Below are positions 5,353-5,756 of a DNA stretch of 5,756 nt, one piece after another; the first letter of the stretch is position 1, and every line of letters starts with the position of its first letter. Made by a program: the position numbers and the translations under genes. The DNA lies in the NCBI GenBank assembly GCA_021617435.1, contig JAJWCP010000088.1, positions 1 through 5,756 on the forward strand. Reading direction: 5' to 3'. Below the pieces are notes generated by a model. It saw only the letters and a program-made list of their open reading frames with translations, ran no database searches and had not been told where the DNA came from. This DNA is from Pseudomonadota bacterium (GTDB taxonomy: Bacteria > Pseudomonadota > Alphaproteobacteria > RF32 > CAG-239).

Positions 5353-5756
5353 GTTTAATAGAGAGGGGAATCTCACCCCTACGGGGGTCGGTCTAGCTTG
5401 TAAGTTCAAGCTTTTTGCAAAAGCTTTCACCAACTGCGCTGCGGTCAAACTACTGTAACGCTCGCTCTTATCGCCTGTCGGTTCATCGCTTGCTAACAGT
5501 AGTTTAATTGCCTCGTTTAACAATATATTGAAACTTTCCATATGTTTATTAAGCTTGTATTTACTCATCGCCTTAGAGTAACCGGCAATTGCCCCGACAG
5601 AAAGCACGCCGATAATGGCAAGAACGCCGAGCGTTTCCACCATACTGCGACCTGCACAAACACTGTCACACTCCGGCTTGACCGGAGTGTCCAGGTTGGA
5701 TAAATTAGCTACTTGGTTTGACCTGGATACTCCGATCAAGTCGGAGTATGACAAAG
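5332..5756 (-). CDS. Prepilin-like protein with type IV pilin N-terminal motif, partial and possibly 3'-truncated
   Basis: This minus-strand frame is open at the right edge and ends in TAA at 5334-5332. Numbered from an in-frame TTG at 5754, it carries a prepilin-type processing motif G35-RSMVE, with glycine at -1 and glutamate (residue 40) at +5, followed by a hydrophobic helix (about 41-58: LGVLAIIGVLSVGAIAGY). Known biology: prepilin peptidase cuts after this glycine, and the helix anchors or assembles the pilin or pseudopilin. After the helix comes KYKLNK and a helical region to about residue 118. The last 20 residues (from ARPTPVGVRFPS on) overlap a tRNA T-arm-like stem-loop and the terminator. 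The mature part would be only about 105 residues, short for this style of protein, which suggests loss of the original 3' end. Residues 1-31 are encoded by a palindromic repeat, so TTG 5754 is unlikely to be the true start; the start is probably beyond the window. Whether it is still functional is unclear. Confidence 0.6.
   Translation of the reverse strand, partial: LSYSDLIGVSRSNQVANLSNLDTPVKPECDSVCAGRSMVETLGVLAIIGVLSVGAIAGYSKAMSKYKLNKHMESFNILLNEAIKLLLASDEPTGDKSERYSSLTAAQLVKAFAKSLNLQARPTPVGVRFPSLLNKKILSH
5364..5380 (-). other. tRNA T-arm-like stem-loop in inverted orientation
   Basis: On the minus strand this reads AGGGG-TGAGATT-CCCCT: a 5-bp stem and 7-nt loop that match the T-arm of the neighbouring tRNA-Ala (AGGGG-TTCGATT-CCCCT, 5285-5301) at 15 of 17 positions. 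It lies within the 3' end of the prepilin-like frame. A competing hairpin, ACCCC/GGGGT (5375-5388), shares the same C-run. No other tRNA parts are recognisable around it, so it is not a tRNA gene. Confidence 0.5.
5664..5753. repeat. Paired palindromic (REP/BIME-like) element in the prepilin leader region
   Basis: Two 33-nt arms (5664-5696 and 5721-5753) are inverted copies with 29/33 identity, separated by 24 nt. Each arm is itself a hairpin with a 9-bp stem and the 5-nt loop CTTGA when read in the left-arm orientation; the core is ACTCCGG-CTTGA-CCGGAGT on the left and ACTCCGA-CTTGA-TCGGAGT on the complement of the right arm. The four differences form two compensated pairs (C-G to T-A and G-C to A-T). 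The architecture resembles bacterial interspersed mosaic elements or palindromic elements inserted in genes. It is translated in frame in the prepilin-like ORF. Confidence 0.8.

Noticed and set aside
5361..5400. A second, degenerate tRNA gene on the minus strand
   Set aside because: Only a T-arm-like stem-loop is present; I could not find matching acceptor, D or anticodon arms.
1..5756. CRISPR array, insertion sequence or defence operon
   Set aside because: No regularly spaced direct repeats, no transposase or integrase frame and no nuclease or effector gene are visible in the window.

Overview
The window looks like a chromosomal segment of a moderately AT-rich alphaproteobacterium. The UvrD-type helicase has an alphaproteobacterial flavour. 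The partial prepilin at the right edge, with G-RSMVE followed by a VLAIIGVLSVGAIAGY-type helix, resembles the short pilin-like proteins of uncultured, often gut-associated Alphaproteobacteria. This placement rests on recalled protein style, not on a search.

Layout from left to right. Positions 1-2013 (minus) hold a UvrD/PcrA superfamily 1A DNA helicase, open at the left edge. An 83-bp divergent intergenic region follows. Next is a plus-strand pair: a MoxR-family AAA+ ATPase (2097-3107) and a DUF58 protein (3124-4068), 16 bp apart and presumably one operon. An 88-bp gap with good sigma70-like promoter elements leads to an all-TPR protein (4157-5113), which ends at a clear intrinsic terminator. 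A single tRNA-Ala(GGC) gene (5237-5312) follows, with its own promoter, a GC-rich discriminator and an encoded CCA, and it ends in a strong hairpin terminator. Converging on it from the right is a minus-strand prepilin-like reading frame (5332 to beyond 5756).

How the genes relate. MoxR ATPases and DUF58 proteins are a classic pair, thought to act as a chaperone-like ATPase with a VWA-like partner. TPR proteins often accompany such pairs, so the TPR gene may be functionally linked, although it has its own promoter. UvrD (DNA repair) and the tRNA are housekeeping genes. The usual further partners of MoxR-DUF58 loci (membrane VWA proteins, BatD-like or transglutaminase-like proteins) do not directly follow.

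The right end is the most unusual part. The putative leader-coding part of the prepilin frame is an in-frame paired palindromic (BIME/REP-like) element. Its two arms differ at only four positions, and these form two compensatory base-pair changes. The 3' end of the same frame reads through a stem-loop that nearly copies, in inverted orientation, the T-arm of the adjacent tRNA-Ala, and it stops inside the loop of the tRNA terminator. This suggests a repeat-invaded and possibly 3'-truncated pilin gene. I see no CRISPR array, insertion sequence or complete novel defence system.
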